Shown here: positions 1-8,697 of the stretch, piece after piece
Layout of the letters: each line of letters starts with the position of its first letter
How positions within the stretch are numbered: the first letter of the stretch is position 1
Assembly (NCBI RefSeq): GCF_900206265.1
Contig: NZ_LT907782.1
Location: 2,976,001 to 3,040,000, forward strand
Direction: 5' to 3'
DNA length: 64,000 bases
Source: Nitrosomonas ureae
GTDB lineage: Bacteria; Pseudomonadota; Gammaproteobacteria; Burkholderiales; Nitrosomonadaceae
The notes under the pieces: generated by a model
Databases searched by the model: none
What the model saw: only the letters and a program-made list of their open reading frames with translations
What the model was told of the DNA's origin: nothing
Program-made: the position numbers and the translations under genes

Positions 1-632
1 CGCGCTATCCTTATGGGAGAATTGCTCAACAAGCACAGCTTGAAGTTGCTTACGCACACTATAAAAATGATGAGCCTGCTTCGGCAATTGCAGCTGCTGA
101 TCGATTTATCAAATTGCACCCTAATCACGCGAATGTTGATTATGCATATTATATCAAAGGGCTAGCAAATTTTAATGAAGGCTGGGGGATGCTGGGTTTT
201 TTGCTGAAGGGACCATTTAAACAGGATATGAGCGAGCGTGATCCCAAAGCCTCGTATGAGTCATTTGAAATTTTCAAGGAATTGGTTACCCGTTTTCCGG
301 AAAGTAAATATGCGGCAGACTCTAGGCAACGTATGGCGTATTTGCTTAATTTACTTGCGATGGGTGAAATTCATACGGCACGATATTACATGAAACGTAA
401 AGCTTATATTGCAGCTGCTAATCGGGCGCAGAATGCCGTCAAGGAGTATCCTCCTACGCCGGCGACGGAAGAAGCCTTGTATATAATGATCAGAGCGTAT
501 GAAGCACTGGAAATGTATGATTTACGGGATGACGCAGAACGTGTGATGCGAATTAATTTCCCGGATAGCATTTTTCTTGCGGAATTACCCGAGGTGGGTG
601 CTAAATCGTGGTGGGAGTTTTGGAAAAACTGA
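1..632 (+). CDS. bamD: Outer membrane assembly factor BamD, 5' truncated
   Basis: The reading frame is open from base 3, so the gene starts outside the window; about 209 C-terminal residues are present. BamD is the TPR-repeat lipoprotein of the BAM complex, which folds beta-barrel proteins into the outer membrane from the periplasmic side. The visible part holds tetratricopeptide-like helical pairs, including the HPNHANVDYAYYIKGLAN segment and the later AANRAQNAVKEYPPTPATEEAL repeat region, and it ends in a Trp-rich tail. The lipoprotein signal and first repeats (roughly 50-60 residues against the usual 245) are missing because of the window edge. The first internal ATG, at 114, is not the start. 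Confidence 0.93.
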   Translation, partial: RYPYGRIAQQAQLEVAYAHYKNDEPASAIAAADRFIKLHPNHANVDYAYYIKGLANFNEGWGMLGFLLKGPFKQDMSERDPKASYESFEIFKELVTRFPESKYAADSRQRMAYLLNLLAMGEIHTARYYMKRKAYIAAANRAQNAVKEYPPTPATEEALYIMIRAYEALEMYDLRDDAERVMRINFPDSIFLAELPEVGAKSWWEFWKN

Positions 633-802
633 CAGTCCTGGTTTCTGCCTAAATCATTGACTAATGAGCACCTCTAGAACCCATATTTTGTCATAATTCA
701 TTGTTGTTTAGAAATATTTCTCTATATATCAATTGTATGCTGCGGCAACATTTTTTTGTTTTTACCTCGACTTGTTTAGGATTGTGAATTTTTGGAGTTA
801 CC

Positions 803-1246
803 CTAATGATCTTCCAGATGAACAGCCAATATATCGCATTTCGCATGATATAGAACTCCCTTTGCTGTGGAGCCCAATAATACGGCAAGACCGTGCCGTC
901 CATGGGAACCCACGACAATCAAGTCAATACCTTGCTTCACGGCAAGCTGAGTAATTTCTTCCTGCGGCTCTCCCCATATCATCCAACAGCACTCTGGCGT
1001 AATGTTCAATTCGTTGCTGATTTGAATCAATTTTCTTTTCTCCGTTTCCAGCAGTTCATAGGATGAGCTTTCATTGAGAGGGATAATTGATCCATAAGGT
1101 GTGTCTGGCATAGGAATATTATCCAATACATGAAGGATGTGAAGTTGTGCATTGAATTGTACTGCAAGGGATTTCGCTTTATCTGCAACAGCATGTTCGA
1201 ATCCGGAGAAATCAACAGCAAGTAAGATGTTTTGATAATTGTTCAT
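803..1246 (-). CDS. Universal stress protein, UspA family
   Basis: This is a single-domain 147-residue cytoplasmic Usp protein. The N-terminal beta strand ILLAVDFS (residues 7-14) and the ATP-loop-like signature GSHGRHGL followed by LGST (residues 113-127) are the family hallmarks, and the C-terminal CDILAV strand closes the fold. Such proteins bind ATP or AMP and accumulate under starvation or stress; the partner cannot be told here. It is convergent with bamD, and no clear terminator was seen in the 170 bases between them. The next gene on the same strand, the hydrolase, starts well upstream, so this is probably monocistronic. Confidence 0.93.
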   Translation of the reverse strand: MNNYQNILLAVDFSGFEHAVADKAKSLAVQFNAQLHILHVLDNIPMPDTPYGSIIPLNESSSYELLETEKRKLIQISNELNITPECCWMIWGEPQEEITQLAVKQGIDLIVVGSHGRHGLAVLLGSTAKGVLYHAKCDILAVHLEDH

Positions 1247-1351
1247 GTGAAGTATTCTTTGTTATGGCAATGAGCAAGAGAAAATGTAAATTCTACAGTA
1301 GCGTGGCGCTGTATTACATTTTTACTTATCTTTTTATTTATATGCTGGGAG

Positions 1352-2227
1352 TTATTGCTCGTGATCATGCTTTCTTAGATATTTTGATAGAAAAGCGGTA
1401 ACATGTTGTTCATATTCTCTTCCGGCATAGGTATGCATATTAAAATGTTTTGCGCCAGGCACAATCCATAGGTCTTTTGGCATTCGGGCAGCCTCAAAGA
1501 GTCTTTCGGTTTCCGATTGAGTGGTATGCATATCATCGGTTCCAGAAATAAACAATAGGGGTGAATGAAGATTATTAATTCGGAAAATTGGGCTTAACTC
1601 ATCCATAGAAATATCCAGATGAAAAGATAATTGCCATAGCATCAGGGGTAATAATAGCGATCCATAGTCTCCAAAATACAACTTCAGACGATTCTCGACA
1701 GCTTCTTCAATCGTGGGGTGAAGCGACTCGAGAATAACAGCATTCAATCTCAATTCTTGCTTAGCCAATACTATAGCCGCGGCGCCCAAAGAAGTACCAA
1801 GTGCACCTATTCGTTCGAATGGAAATGTTTCTTGTAGAAAAGTGATTGCCGCTTCTACATTTCTGGATTCATGCAAACCAAAGGTGATACGATCCCCGGC
1901 AGTTTCTCCATGGGCTTGCATGTCAATGAGCAAAACGCTAAAGCCTTGATCCTTCAAGAACCGTGCCCGGCTTAGCATTTCGACTCGATTGCTGCGCATT
2001 GAATGTACCAGTAATACCACGCCATTCCCCGGTTTTCCATAAATCATCCAACCATGCACGGTGGGCCCGTCCGCAGCAGGAATCTGCACTGATTCAACTG
2101 GAAAATCTGTAGTCAATATTCCTACAGCAGTCGGTGCCGATGCAGTCAAAACTGTACCGATAGTAAATATGCCAAGTATGATTGTGATAATAAAGGCCAG
2201 AATCTGAAAAAATAGTTTGTGTAGCAT
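1352..2227 (-). CDS. Membrane-anchored alpha/beta hydrolase
   Basis: The 291-residue protein begins with a hydrophobic segment (about residues 5-30) that should act as a membrane anchor or uncleaved signal, placing the enzyme in the periplasm. The alpha/beta hydrolase core follows: strand VVLLVHSM (70-77), nucleophile elbow GTSLGA with Ser146, an acid in SGTDD (Asp231 or Asp232) and catalytic His261 in the GAKHFN context. It resembles the dienelactone hydrolase/BAAT-like group of small esterases. The substrate is not evident. It sits 21 bases downstream of the FecR-like gene on the same strand, so the two are probably co-transcribed. Confidence 0.85.
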   Translation of the reverse strand: MLHKLFFQILAFIITIILGIFTIGTVLTASAPTAVGILTTDFPVESVQIPAADGPTVHGWMIYGKPGNGVVLLVHSMRSNRVEMLSRARFLKDQGFSVLLIDMQAHGETAGDRITFGLHESRNVEAAITFLQETFPFERIGALGTSLGAAAIVLAKQELRLNAVILESLHPTIEEAVENRLKLYFGDYGSLLLPLMLWQLSFHLDISMDELSPIFRINNLHSPLLFISGTDDMHTTQSETERLFEAARMPKDLWIVPGAKHFNMHTYAGREYEQHVTAFLSKYLRKHDHEQ

Positions 2228-2248
2228 TATATTGGGTTCTTAATCGCA

Positions 2249-2797
2249 TTATTGTTGCGAGCGCCAAGGTGCGATATCGCGTTCAGCTATCAACCGATGC
2301 TTGCTGATACCGGTATCATCAAAATCAGCCTGTTCAAACGCACTGATCTGATAAACCCCGGAAGCTACGTGTACCTTAATATAACCATCGGCAACTGCAA
2401 TATGGCGGCCGCCACCTTTATGCAATTGGATACTGAAACGGGTGCCGAAATCTTTAATAATAGTATTGCCAATTTTCACTTCAAGCTGATTGACGGCATT
2501 CTTCCGAATATCAAAATAAACATTTCCCTTGAGCAACTCCACCTGCAGCGGTTGACCTTCTTTGACTGCTATAGAGCTCTGTGTATCCAGTTCCATATCG
2601 ATACCATGGGCTATTGCAGCGGTAAGCTGTTCTTCTGAATTTGTTTCAAAAAATCGGACATTATCAGGTTTACCAAAATACCAAGTCATCAGGCCCAGCA
2701 TGACACAAATTCCCATGATGGAGCAATGAAGTAAAAAACGCCGCCAACTGAAGACAAAGGTATATGGTTGTATAATAGGTGGTTCAGGTTTCTGCAT
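2249..2797 (-). CDS. FecR-like domain membrane protein
   Basis: The protein has 182 residues, with one membrane segment at about 22-43 and a periplasmic portion that fits a FecR fold: a dT.SSIAV..G strand region, then LLKGNVYFDIRKN, then an IIKDFGTRFSIQL strand and an IAVADGYIKVHV strand. Classical FecR proteins are anti-sigma regulators coupled to a FecI-type ECF sigma factor and a TonB receptor; neither is next to this gene, and the N-terminal cytoplasmic sigma-binding region is only about 20 residues. It is therefore more likely a stand-alone FecR-domain protein than a full anti-sigma factor. It is divergent from the gene at 2940. Confidence 0.65.
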   Translation of the reverse strand: MQKPEPPIIQPYTFVFSWRRFLLHCSIMGICVMLGLMTWYFGKPDNVRFFETNSEEQLTAAIAHGIDMELDTQSSIAVKEGQPLQVELLKGNVYFDIRKNAVNQLEVKIGNTIIKDFGTRFSIQLHKGGGRHIAVADGYIKVHVASGVYQISAFEQADFDDTGISKHRLIAERDIAPWRSQQ

Positions 2798-2939
2798 TTT
2801 TACTTAACAAGCGATTAATAAAAGCAGGAATTATATACTGTTGATAATTATTTTTTAGCCTGGGGTTTAAACAAAGCTATCTACTTTTAGTTCTGTCAAT
2901 TAAGCTGATAAATGTAGAGATTAAAATTGGGGAGAAAAA

Positions 2940-3938
2940 ATGCTTAATTCTTCAATACTGGATATTGCCATGGGCATGGTGTTTCTTTTCGTGTTGATCA
3001 GTTTGCTGTGTTCCACGATCAATGAAATGGTTGCGCAATTTCTGTGCATGCGAGCGAAGAATCTTGAAGCAGGGTTGGCTAACCTGCTGCAATCCGGCGC
3101 AGGAAACAAACTGGTAAGTGATCTTTATAATCATCCGCTAATCAACGGGCTTTCAAAAGCGGGGCATAAACCCTCTTATATTCCGTCCAAGAACTTTACC
3201 TTGGCGTTGATGGATATTATGTCAGGCAGCATGGGCAAGATTCCGGCTGACAATAAATCCTTAATCGAGGCGATCGAGAAACAGGGGCAATTTGCGCGGA
3301 CTGAAGCAGGGAAATCTATCATTCTTCTGCTGCATGAAGCAGGAGACAATGCGGAGAAAGCACGCCGAAATCTTGAAGGCTGGTACAACGATGCAATGGA
3401 TAGGGTGGGCGGCTGGTATAAACAGAAAACACAAATTATCATTTTTGTAACCGCATTTATCATATGTGCAGTACTCAATATTGATGCAATCAAGATTTCC
3501 CAAACACTTTGGACCGATATCGCGCTCAGGCAAGCGCTGGTTGAAGCTGCCTCATCATCGGATATTGCCCGTTTGATGCGACAAGAATCCACTGAACAAG
3601 AGCCGGCAGTCGTAGATGATGTTGTCGTGCATCCCAGTGAACAAACGGCAATTAAAGCTGCAACGGAAGATATGGTGCAATCCGCTAAGAATACCGGAGC
3701 GCTAATCGAGCAAATCAAAGCATTGCATCTGCCGATCGGTTGGAAGGAAAAGATAGATGGAGAAGATGTTTGGGTTTACAGGGAACTCGATTTAATGGGA
3801 TGGATCGTTAAAATCATGGGTATCCTGATTACCACTTTTGCTGCTTCTTTAGGTGCTCCCTTCTGGTTCCAGTTATTGAATAAAGTGGTTGATCTTCGTG
3901 CTGCGGGTAAGCAACCTGCTAAATCCGGAAGATCATAA
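2940..3938 (+). CDS. Unrecognised membrane protein, three TM segments
   Basis: I do not recognise a named family. The 332-residue protein has hydrophobic segments at about 7-28, 160-178 and 287-312, with a long Ala/Glu-rich hydrophilic region between the second and third that contains EQEPAVVDDVVVHP. The first segment carries an LLCSTINEMVAQ motif running into a helix, a pattern I associate with conserved hypothetical proteins of proteobacteria that sit in the inner membrane. The start is supported by a GGGGAG ribosome-binding site just upstream (2928-2935 region). The gene stands alone: divergent from the FecR-like gene and convergent with the response regulator. Confidence 0.8.
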   Translation: MLNSSILDIAMGMVFLFVLISLLCSTINEMVAQFLCMRAKNLEAGLANLLQSGAGNKLVSDLYNHPLINGLSKAGHKPSYIPSKNFTLALMDIMSGSMGKIPADNKSLIEAIEKQGQFARTEAGKSIILLLHEAGDNAEKARRNLEGWYNDAMDRVGGWYKQKTQIIIFVTAFIICAVLNIDAIKISQTLWTDIALRQALVEAASSSDIARLMRQESTEQEPAVVDDVVVHPSEQTAIKAATEDMVQSAKNTGALIEQIKALHLPIGWKEKIDGEDVWVYRELDLMGWIVKIMGILITTFAASLGAPFWFQLLNKVVDLRAAGKQPAKSGRS

Positions 3939-3990
3939 ATGAGGTATGGGGTGCTAAACGAGTACAGGATAAATTTTTACAAATAGATTT

Positions 3991-4026
3991 CGTGAAATTA
4001 CGCAATTCCGTGAAATTACGCAAGTT
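3991..4026. repeat. Two tandem 18-bp direct repeats
   Basis: The unit CGTGAAATTACGCAA occurs at 3991-4005 and again at 4009-4023, giving an 18-base period. Each unit is itself a near-palindrome (CGT-GAAATT-ACG). The repeats lie between two convergent genes, about 50 bases after the stop of the membrane-protein gene. Their role is unknown; a protein-binding site or a slipped-strand duplication are both possible. An AT palindrome, GATTTTAAAATC, follows at 4085-4096. Confidence 0.6.
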
Positions 4027-4154
4027 GATAAAAAATAAACATATAGTGATATGGTGCGATACTGAGTGTGGAGCGAGATTGATTGATTTTAAAATCGATT
4101 AAAGTTGAGTGGGGTAATGCAGTTATACGTTAAGTAATTAATTTATAGTTGTTT

Positions 4155-4952
4155 TTAACTTGCCAGTATTCGTGAGATATTTTGCTTGAGTGTATTCGGG
4201 TAAAAGGGTTTTATGATAAAACCTGCAGCTCCTGCGCTCATAGCTAGTTTGAGCAATTCTCGGCTAGCTAATGTTGTTGTCATTACGACCTTTGTTGTAT
4301 CATTTTTACTGCGTATAATTTTTAAGGCTTCTATTCCATTCATCGTTGGCAGATCGAAATCCAGACATGCAATATCGGGTTTGTGTTCTGCTACCAGTTC
4401 GGTGGCTTGCATGCCATCATAGGCTTCCCCGACTACTTCGATTCCCATTTGTGTCAAAATTGTTATCAACAATCGTCGCACTGTGCGGCTATCATCGGCA
4501 ACAACGGCTTTTGTGTGACAGGTATTATCCTCGGGGAAACTATACTTTCTAGACAGGATCATTAACTGTTTTTTTGCGTGAGTTATTTCTTGCAGTACAT
4601 CAAAGATTTTTTTCTGAGAAAATGGCTTATTGATAAATCCATCAATCCCCAACATGGTCGCAACATGTTGCAATGTGGTGTCATCGCTTCCCGTAATCAT
4701 TACCACAGGGAGGTTAGGATATGCAGTGCGGATTTCGCCCAAAAGAAGCATACCATCTTTGTTGGGTAATAAATGATCAAGGCAGATGATATCCGGATCC
4801 AGCATTGCAATTGTTGCAAGAATGTTCTCACCATTACTCAATTCTCCTGCAACTACATACTCATCGCTGTTCAACATTGCTCGTAATGTGGTGCGAATAC
4901 ATACACAATCGTCCACGATGAGGACCCGAATTCTTTTGGATAATTGAGTCAT
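4155..4952 (-). CDS. Response regulator with two receiver domains
   Basis: The 265-residue protein is two CheY-like receiver domains in tandem with no output domain. Domain 1 (about 9-125) has the acidic pair Asp14-Asp15, phospho-acceptor Asp59, switch Thr87 and Lys109. Domain 2 (about 148-262) has Asp153-Asp154, acceptor Asp198, Thr225/226 and Lys248. Both domains keep all catalytic residues, so both should accept phosphate. Such proteins signal by protein-protein contact in chemotaxis-like or phosphorelay pathways. No histidine kinase lies nearby, so the partner is unknown. A candidate promoter cannot be fixed in the AT-rich upstream region. Confidence 0.92.
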   Translation of the reverse strand: MTQLSKRIRVLIVDDCVCIRTTLRAMLNSDEYVVAGELSNGENILATIAMLDPDIICLDHLLPNKDGMLLLGEIRTAYPNLPVVMITGSDDTTLQHVATMLGIDGFINKPFSQKKIFDVLQEITHAKKQLMILSRKYSFPEDNTCHTKAVVADDSRTVRRLLITILTQMGIEVVGEAYDGMQATELVAEHKPDIACLDFDLPTMNGIEALKIIRSKNDTTKVVMTTTLASRELLKLAMSAGAAGFIIKPFYPNTLKQNISRILAS

Positions 4953-5480
4953 AACAGTAATTCTGTAATATATTTCTTATTTATGGACTTTTTATGTAAT
5001 TACTTGGAGGTGAATGGGGTAACGTGCGTGAGGATAGGTATTCTAAGTTTCTATAATGAGATTAATTGCTGAGGTATCATTTAAATTTATAAAAAATATA
5101 GCCATTTATCATTATTATTTTATTAAACAAGAATAAATATTACAGTATAAGAAAAAGGAAATTTAGGAAAGAGAAGTCATAGTTTGTAAGAATATTTCTA
5201 TATTTTTAAGGTGTCAATGTTGAAGTGAGAAAGGCTCCTGCACCATTTTCCAGTCAGTCAAATAAACGACTAGAACAGAGACTACTTGAACGAATTTTCT
5301 ACATTTCTATGGATTATGCTGGGGCGATATTTGAATAAACAACGCTGTGATGGTTTTATAACGAGTTGGTCTACGACAGGCTGGAGTAAGAAGAATTAAG
5401 CAATTGTATATTTTATATTTTTAGTTGCTGATTGTTGGGCATTCCTGACACATTGTGTGGCAGTCAAGGTGCATCTAACA
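4953..5480. other. AT-rich intergenic stretch, 528 bp
   Basis: No recognised gene, tRNA or repeat was found. The left part (about 4953-5220) is strongly AT-rich and should carry the promoter of the minus-strand response regulator. On the plus strand two micro reading frames overlap: one from a GTG at 5225 (37 codons, ending with the stop at about 5338) and one from an ATG near 5310 (27 codons). Neither has a convincing ribosome-binding site. A palindrome, GCATCTAA/TTAGATGC, sits at 5471-5488 across the tyrA stop codon. Confidence 0.6.
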
Positions 5481-6374
5481 TTAGATGCTATTTTTCAGCC
5501 ATTCATCGCGCAGGCTTCGTGCTCGAGAAAAATTTTCTTCCAGTGCCTCTGCATCATTAGTGCTTAATATTACTTGCAGTACCTTCAATTCATCCCGATA
5601 TCTATCAATTTGCTTGAGCAAAGCCGCGCGATTTGCCAGGCAGATATCGCGCCACATTTCTGGGGAACTGCTGGCGATGCGGGTGAAGTCACGAAAGCCG
5701 CTGCCGGCGAAACGCAGCATATTTTCGGGTTGATTGGTGTTACTAAGGTGATTCATCAATGTGAAGGCGAGAATATGTGGTAAGTGACTGGTGGCGGCGA
5801 GGATTTGGTCGTGTTCATTTGCAGGCATCAACGATACTTGTGCGCCGCAGACCTGCCATAACTGATACACCCGTTCGATAGCGTCGGCACTGGTTTCCGG
5901 TAACGGGGTTAAAATCACATGTTTATTAAGATATAAATCAGGTTGCGCGGCTTGTACACCGCTGTGTTCTGCGCCGGCGATCGGGTGGCCGGGGACAAAA
6001 TGATGACGACTTTGCATCGAAAGAGAGTGATGTGCAGCAGCGATTACATCTTGCTTGGTGCTGCCAGCGTCGGTGACGATGGTGTTGGCCTGCAGATGTG
6101 GGGCGATTTTTTCCATGATGTGCTGGGTTTGGCCTACCGGCATCGCAAGGAATACCAAGTCAGCATGATGTAGGGCAGAAGCGATATCGCTTGCAATTTC
6201 ATCAATTACCCCAAGCTCAATGGCATATTGCATGTTTTTCTGGCTGCGGCCAATGCCGACGATATGCTTGACCAGACCGGCGTTGCGCAGTGCCTGTGCA
6301 AATGAACCGCCGATCAGGCCTACCCCTATAATAACCAGTTTGTTGAGTGCTGCGATATGTGTCATTGATGGCAC
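5481..6374 (-). CDS. tyrA: Prephenate dehydrogenase
   Basis: TyrA converts prephenate (or arogenate) with NAD(P) into the tyrosine precursor. The 297-residue protein opens with a Rossmann dinucleotide loop, GVGLIGGSF (17-25), followed by the VGIGRS strand. The HPIAGAEHSG motif and the later SHLPH motif are typical of the prephenate-binding region. There is no fused chorismate mutase or aroA domain and no obvious C-terminal ACT domain. A second ATG at codon 4 is an equally possible start. It is the last gene of the gyrA-serC-serA-pheA-hisC-tyrA operon, 16 bases after hisC; the aroA that often follows in related genomes is not here. Confidence 0.95.
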   Translation of the reverse strand: MPSMTHIAALNKLVIIGVGLIGGSFAQALRNAGLVKHIVGIGRSQKNMQYAIELGVIDEIASDIASALHHADLVFLAMPVGQTQHIMEKIAPHLQANTIVTDAGSTKQDVIAAAHHSLSMQSRHHFVPGHPIAGAEHSGVQAAQPDLYLNKHVILTPLPETSADAIERVYQLWQVCGAQVSLMPANEHDQILAATSHLPHILAFTLMNHLSNTNQPENMLRFAGSGFRDFTRIASSSPEMWRDICLANRAALLKQIDRYRDELKVLQVILSTNDAEALEENFSRARSLRDEWLKNSI

Positions 6375-6390
6375 TTGATTGAGTTTTTAA

Positions 6391-7509
6391 TTAATTCAAT
6401 TCACTTAACGCCAGTTCCAGTGCTTCCAGAAATCGTTTGTTTTGCGCTTCCAATCCAACCGTAACCCGAAGATGATTAGGCATTTCATAGATACCGAGCG
6501 GGCGTACAATGATGCCTTGGTGCAATAGATTCTGATAAACTTTCATGGTGTTGGATGGATCGCCTTTGATGCCGAAACTGATGAAATTGCCATATGAAGG
6601 AATATATTCAATGCTCATCCTGCGGAAACCATCGGTGAGTTGCAGCATACCCGCACGGTTCAGCGCGTATGAACGTTGCACGAATTCGGCATCGTGCAAT
6701 GCAGCCAGAGCACCTACCAGGCCAATGCTGCTGACATTGAAAGGTTGGCGTACGCGATTCATCAAATTAGCCACATGCGGATGTGTCAGGCCGAATCCAA
6801 CACGTACACCGGCTAAGCCGTATGCTTTGGAGAAAGTCCGCGTGAGCAGCAAGTTGGAGAACTGCTTTAGCCAGCTAATACTATCCGGTTTGTTCGCCTC
6901 GGGTAAGTATTCGTAATAGGCTTCATCTATAACGACTAATACATCACGGGATACACGTTCCATAAATCGGAATAGCTCTTCTTCGCTGGATAGGGTGCCA
7001 GTAGGGTTATTGGGACTGGCAATAAATACGATGCGTGTTTCCGGCGTGATGGCATCCAGCATCGCCGGTAAGTCATGACCATAATCGCGAGCCGGAACCG
7101 ATATGCCATTGGCGCCGATCATCTTTACCACTAATGGATAAACGGCAAAAGCATGTTGCGAATATACAGCAGTGGCACCCGGTTTTAGAAATACGCGAGC
7201 AGCCAGATCTAATACATCATTCGAACCATTACCCAGGATAATTTGTTCCGGATCAAGTTGATAGCGCTTGGAGAGCGCAGCTTTCAATTCGTAGCCGCTG
7301 CCGTCTGGATAAAGTGCGATATCGTGCAATGTATTTATTATTGCATCTAATGCGAGTGGGCTGGTGCCGAGCGGATTCTCGTTGGAGGCGAGTTTGATTA
7401 TATGTGCTTCATCCAAGCCCATTTCCCGTGCAAGTTCGGAAATGGGTTTGCCGGGTTGATAGGGTTGGATCGAGCGGATATATTCCGGAGCAAAGTCACA
7501 AAGATTCAT
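6391..7509 (-). CDS. hisC: Histidinol-phosphate / aromatic aminotransferase
   Basis: This is a PLP-dependent fold-type I aminotransferase of 372 residues. SNENPLG (42-48) binds the substrate and phosphate end, the SPNNPTG motif (165-171) and DEAYYEY (195-201) hold the cofactor, and Lys228 in [12 protein letters not shown] forms the internal aldimine. HisC transaminates histidinol phosphate; paralogues sitting between pheA and tyrA commonly also, or mainly, transaminate phenylpyruvate and hydroxyphenylpyruvate. Its place between pheA and tyrA suggests such an aromatic role, but sequence alone cannot separate the two activities. Confidence 0.92.
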   Translation of the reverse strand: MNLCDFAPEYIRSIQPYQPGKPISELAREMGLDEAHIIKLASNENPLGTSPLALDAIINTLHDIALYPDGSGYELKAALSKRYQLDPEQIILGNGSNDVLDLAARVFLKPGATAVYSQHAFAVYPLVVKMIGANGISVPARDYGHDLPAMLDAITPETRIVFIASPNNPTGTLSSEEELFRFMERVSRDVLVVIDEAYYEYLPEANKPDSISWLKQFSNLLLTRTFSKAYGLAGVRVGFGLTHPHVANLMNRVRQPFNVSSIGLVGALAALHDAEFVQRSYALNRAGMLQLTDGFRRMSIEYIPSYGNFISFGIKGDPSNTMKVYQNLLHQGIIVRPLGIYEMPNHLRVTVGLEAQNKRFLEALELALSELN

Positions 7510-7586
7510 AAGATTAAATGTGTTATGGGTAAAATATCGAAAGTTGAATAATTCAATAATATGATTATTCGGTGATAGTGAGCCAG

Positions 7587-8657
7587 TTATGTTACTGGAT
7601 ACGATCCGAGGATTTTCAGAAAAGCTGCTTTGTTACGTAATTCTACCAATGCAGCAGCCACTTTTTGATCTTGTTGGTGTCCTTCAATATCCACAAAGAA
7701 AACATATTGCCATAGCCCTGCGCGCGATGGACGCGACTCCAAACGGCTCATGCTGACACCATATCGCGCCAGCGGCTCAAGCAATTTATAAATTGCTCCG
7801 GAATGGTTGTTGGTCGACATGATCAAAGAAGTTTTATCTTTTCCCGAGGCATCTACTAGCTGTTTACCGATAACGAGAAAACGCGTGGTATTTTTTGGAT
7901 CATCTTCGATGTTTCCGGCACAGATGGAAAGCCCGAATAATTCGGCAGCTCGCTTGCTCGCTATGGCCGCTGCATGTGCATCCGCTGCTGCCTGCCGGGC
8001 TGCTTCTGCATTACTGACGGTAGTGACAAAAGCAATATCGGAAATTTGCGGCAAATTGACTTTTAGCCATTGATGACATTGCGCGAAAGATTGCGGGTGA
8101 GTATATATTTTTTTGATGTGTGATAATCCGGTTTGTTGTGCCATTAAAAATTGATGGATAGCCAGTTGAATTTCACCGCAAATGATCAGTGAGGTTTGCA
8201 GCAATAAATCCATGGTTCTGCCCACTGCGCCCTCAGTAGAATTTTCCACTGGCACCACGCCGTAATTAGCTGAATCTGATTCCACAGCACGAAATACTTC
8301 ATCGATAGAATCACATGCCAGGGTTGAAATGGCGTTACCAAAACGTTTTAACGCCGCATCTTCCGAAAAAGTACCGCTAGGTCCGAGATAAGCTACACTC
8401 ATTGGTTTTTCCAAGGCGCGGCATACCGACATAATTTCGATAAATAGCTGTTTGATGTGTTTGCTACTGATGGGGCCGGGATTCTGTTCTTGCATCCGTG
8501 TCAGTATTTGCGCTTCACGTTCAGGACGATAAATAATGCCGCTCTTTTTAATCTTGCCGATTTGCTGTGCCAGGTCGGCGCGTTTGCTTATCAGCAGGAG
8601 CAGTTCATCGTCAATGATGTCAATCTGATTGCGTAATTGTTTGAGTTCTTCTGACAT
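7587..8657 (-). CDS. pheA: Bifunctional chorismate mutase/prephenate dehydratase (P-protein)
   Basis: The 356-residue enzyme makes phenylpyruvate from chorismate in two steps. Residues 1-90 form an AroQ chorismate mutase helix bundle ([19 protein letters not shown], then [10 protein letters not shown]). The prephenate dehydratase domain follows from [15 protein letters not shown] (about 88-102), with [14 protein letters not shown] and the catalytic NTTRFLVIG motif. A C-terminal ACT domain (about 277-356), containing SRLESRPSR, should bind phenylalanine for feedback inhibition. It lies 77 bases upstream of hisC and 40 bases downstream of serA in the same operon. Confidence 0.97.
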   Translation of the reverse strand: MSEELKQLRNQIDIIDDELLLLISKRADLAQQIGKIKKSGIIYRPEREAQILTRMQEQNPGPISSKHIKQLFIEIMSVCRALEKPMSVAYLGPSGTFSEDAALKRFGNAISTLACDSIDEVFRAVESDSANYGVVPVENSTEGAVGRTMDLLLQTSLIICGEIQLAIHQFLMAQQTGLSHIKKIYTHPQSFAQCHQWLKVNLPQISDIAFVTTVSNAEAARQAAADAHAAAIASKRAAELFGLSICAGNIEDDPKNTTRFLVIGKQLVDASGKDKTSLIMSTNNHSGAIYKLLEPLARYGVSMSRLESRPSRAGLWQYVFFVDIEGHQQDQKVAAALVELRNKAAFLKILGSYPVT

Positions 8658-8697
8658 GAGCAGTAAAAATTTTGGCTTAACGATAAGACATCGAATT

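Noticed and set aside
5471..5488. GCATCTAA/TTAGATGC palindrome taken as a terminator
   Set aside because: The stem is weak, spans the tyrA stop codon, and has no T-run on the minus strand where the gene ends.
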